Source of the DNA: Mycolicibacterium rufum
GTDB taxonomy: Bacteria > Actinomycetota > Actinomycetes > Mycobacteriales > Mycobacteriaceae
Assembly: GCF_022374875.2 (NCBI RefSeq)
Contig: NZ_CP092427.2
Span: 682,001 to 746,000 of the forward strand
DNA: 64,000 bases
Direction: 5' to 3'
This document shows, piece after piece, positions 63,311 to 64,000 of this stretch. The notes under the pieces are model-generated. The model saw only the letters and a program-made list of their open reading frames with translations. It made no database searches and was not told where the DNA came from. Numbering within the stretch: position 1 is the stretch's first letter; the number at the start of each line of letters is the position of its first letter. The position numbers and the translations under genes are program-made.

Positions 63311-64000
63311 CTACGCGCCGACACCGAGGGCGTCATGGCACACCCGTACCGGATCGGCGACCTCCCCGACCGTCGCGCCGGCCCGTCGCGCGGCCTCCCG
63401 GTACGTCGGCGACCCCAGCACCTGCCGGGTGGCTGCGCCCAAGGTCTCCCGCGTCAGCGGCCGCACCAGCTGTGCACTGCCCTGGCGCACAAGACGATTG
63501 GCGATCTCCCACTGGTCACCCCCGCCGGGGACCACGACCATCGGCACCCCGGCGAGCAGCGCCTTGGACACGATGCCGTGCCCGGCGCCGCAGACCAGCA
63601 GGTCGGTGCGTGCGAGCAGTTCGTCCTGACGGCAGAGCCCCACCACCGCCCACGGCGGCACCTCACCGGAGGGCGGGTCCAGCTGCGAGACCGCGACCCG
63701 CGCCCCCGCAGGCAGCACCTCACCGGGGACCAGCGTCTGCAGCGCGAGATCGGCCAGCGCGACGGCCCCGGTACTGGCCGTCGACGGCGCGACCATCACG
63801 ACGGGCCCGTCCCCGGCGGGGAGCTCCAGCACCGACGTCGTCGGCTCGTAGTGCAGGGGCCCGACGACGACGGCTTCGGCGGGCCAGTCCGGGCGCGGCA
63901 CCTCCAGCGCGGGCATCGTCGCGATCAACCGGCGCAGCGGCCCCGGATCGTGGCCGGGTAGGCCGATCTCGACCCGCACGGCAGCGCGTTGGCGCAGCCC
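63311..64000 (-). CDS. Glycosyltransferase (Rv2739c-like), 5' end missing
   Basis: The last 229 residues of a GT-B glycosyltransferase of the UDP-glucuronosyl/erythromycin type. VVMVAPSTASTGAVALADLA and LVCGAGHGIVSKALLAGVPM followed by VVVPGGGDQWE form the nucleotide-sugar binding motif. The frame runs off the right edge at 64000, so the N-terminal acceptor domain is missing. It is upstream of the DUF3046 gene. Acceptor unknown; macrolide- or lipid-type substrates are typical. Confidence 0.87.
   Translation of the reverse strand, partial: GLRQRAAVRVEIGLPGHDPGPLRRLIATMPALEVPRPDWPAEAVVVGPLHYEPTTSVLELPAGDGPVVMVAPSTASTGAVALADLALQTLVPGEVLPAGARVAVSQLDPPSGEVPPWAVVGLCRQDELLARTDLLVCGAGHGIVSKALLAGVPMVVVPGGGDQWEIANRLVRQGSAQLVRPLTRETLGAATRQVLGSPTYREAARRAGATVGEVADPVRVCHDALGVGA

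Overview
The window is chromosomal DNA of a mycobacterium, most likely an environmental, fast-growing type (Mycolicibacterium/Mycobacterium). It is GC-rich. From 1 to about 47.6 kb the gene order follows, gene for gene, the stretch I know from M. tuberculosis as Rv2690c to Rv2737c: APC permease, ceoB-ceoC, dut, cei, suhB, ppgK, sigA, sigB, ideR, sthA, nrdR, chiZ/lexA, fadE20, hflX, dapF, miaA, miaB, recX and recA. The order resumes at 63.1 kb with the equivalents of Rv2738c (DUF3046) and Rv2739c (glycosyltransferase). No insertion sequence, phage, CRISPR array, tRNA or rRNA gene was recognised, and no stretch over 300 bases lacks a gene.

Layout. 1-9.2 kb: potassium uptake regulators, nucleotide and inositol-phosphate enzymes, small conserved actinobacterial proteins and an envelope protein (Cei) beside a perfect CRP-type palindrome. 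9.3-20.4 kb: the sigma factor and metal regulator block (sigA, sigB, ideR), with a methyltransferase and a PE-less PGRS-type glycine-rich protein between sigA and the Rv2704-like RidA gene. 20.5-29.8 kb: transhydrogenase, a lipoprotein serine protease, hydrolases, nrdR, and the divergent SOS pair chiZ/lexA with three LexA boxes. 30-42 kb: fadE20, a molybdopterin oxidoreductase not expected at this place, and the hflX-dapF-miaA-miaB housekeeping run. 42.1-46.1 kb: a glutamate-type ABC importer (gluABCD) plus two small membrane proteins. 46.1-47.6 kb: recX-recA, where recA has no intein.

The main accessory element lies between recA and the DUF3046 gene (48.7-62.7 kb). It is a same-strand run of 16 genes, mostly overlapping by a few bases, encoding a complete actinobacterial-type (group 1h, Hhy-like) [NiFe]-hydrogenase. 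Structural subunits are HhyS and HhyL. HhyE is a NifU/Rieske-like protein. All six maturation functions HypA-F are present, with HypC twice, together with an endopeptidase. Five poorly understood accessory proteins complete it, including a 39-residue single-span membrane protein. The small subunit has Asp in place of one proximal-cluster Cys, the hallmark of the oxygen-insensitive actinobacterial type. The likely role is scavenging trace or atmospheric H2 to feed the respiratory chain during starvation. A small ORF just downstream has a good SigF-type promoter.

Regulatory sites read directly from the sequence include a PafBC/RecA-NDp promoter and a LexA box at recA, three LexA boxes at lexA/chiZ, an ECF-sigma promoter with MprA-like repeats at sigB, a CRP palindrome, palindromes at fadE20 and hhyS, a dispersed-repeat-like inverted repeat in the glu operon, strong terminator hairpins after sigB and lexA, and an intercistronic hairpin between hhyS and hhyL. 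Functions are assigned from recognised family signatures by eye; no database search was run.
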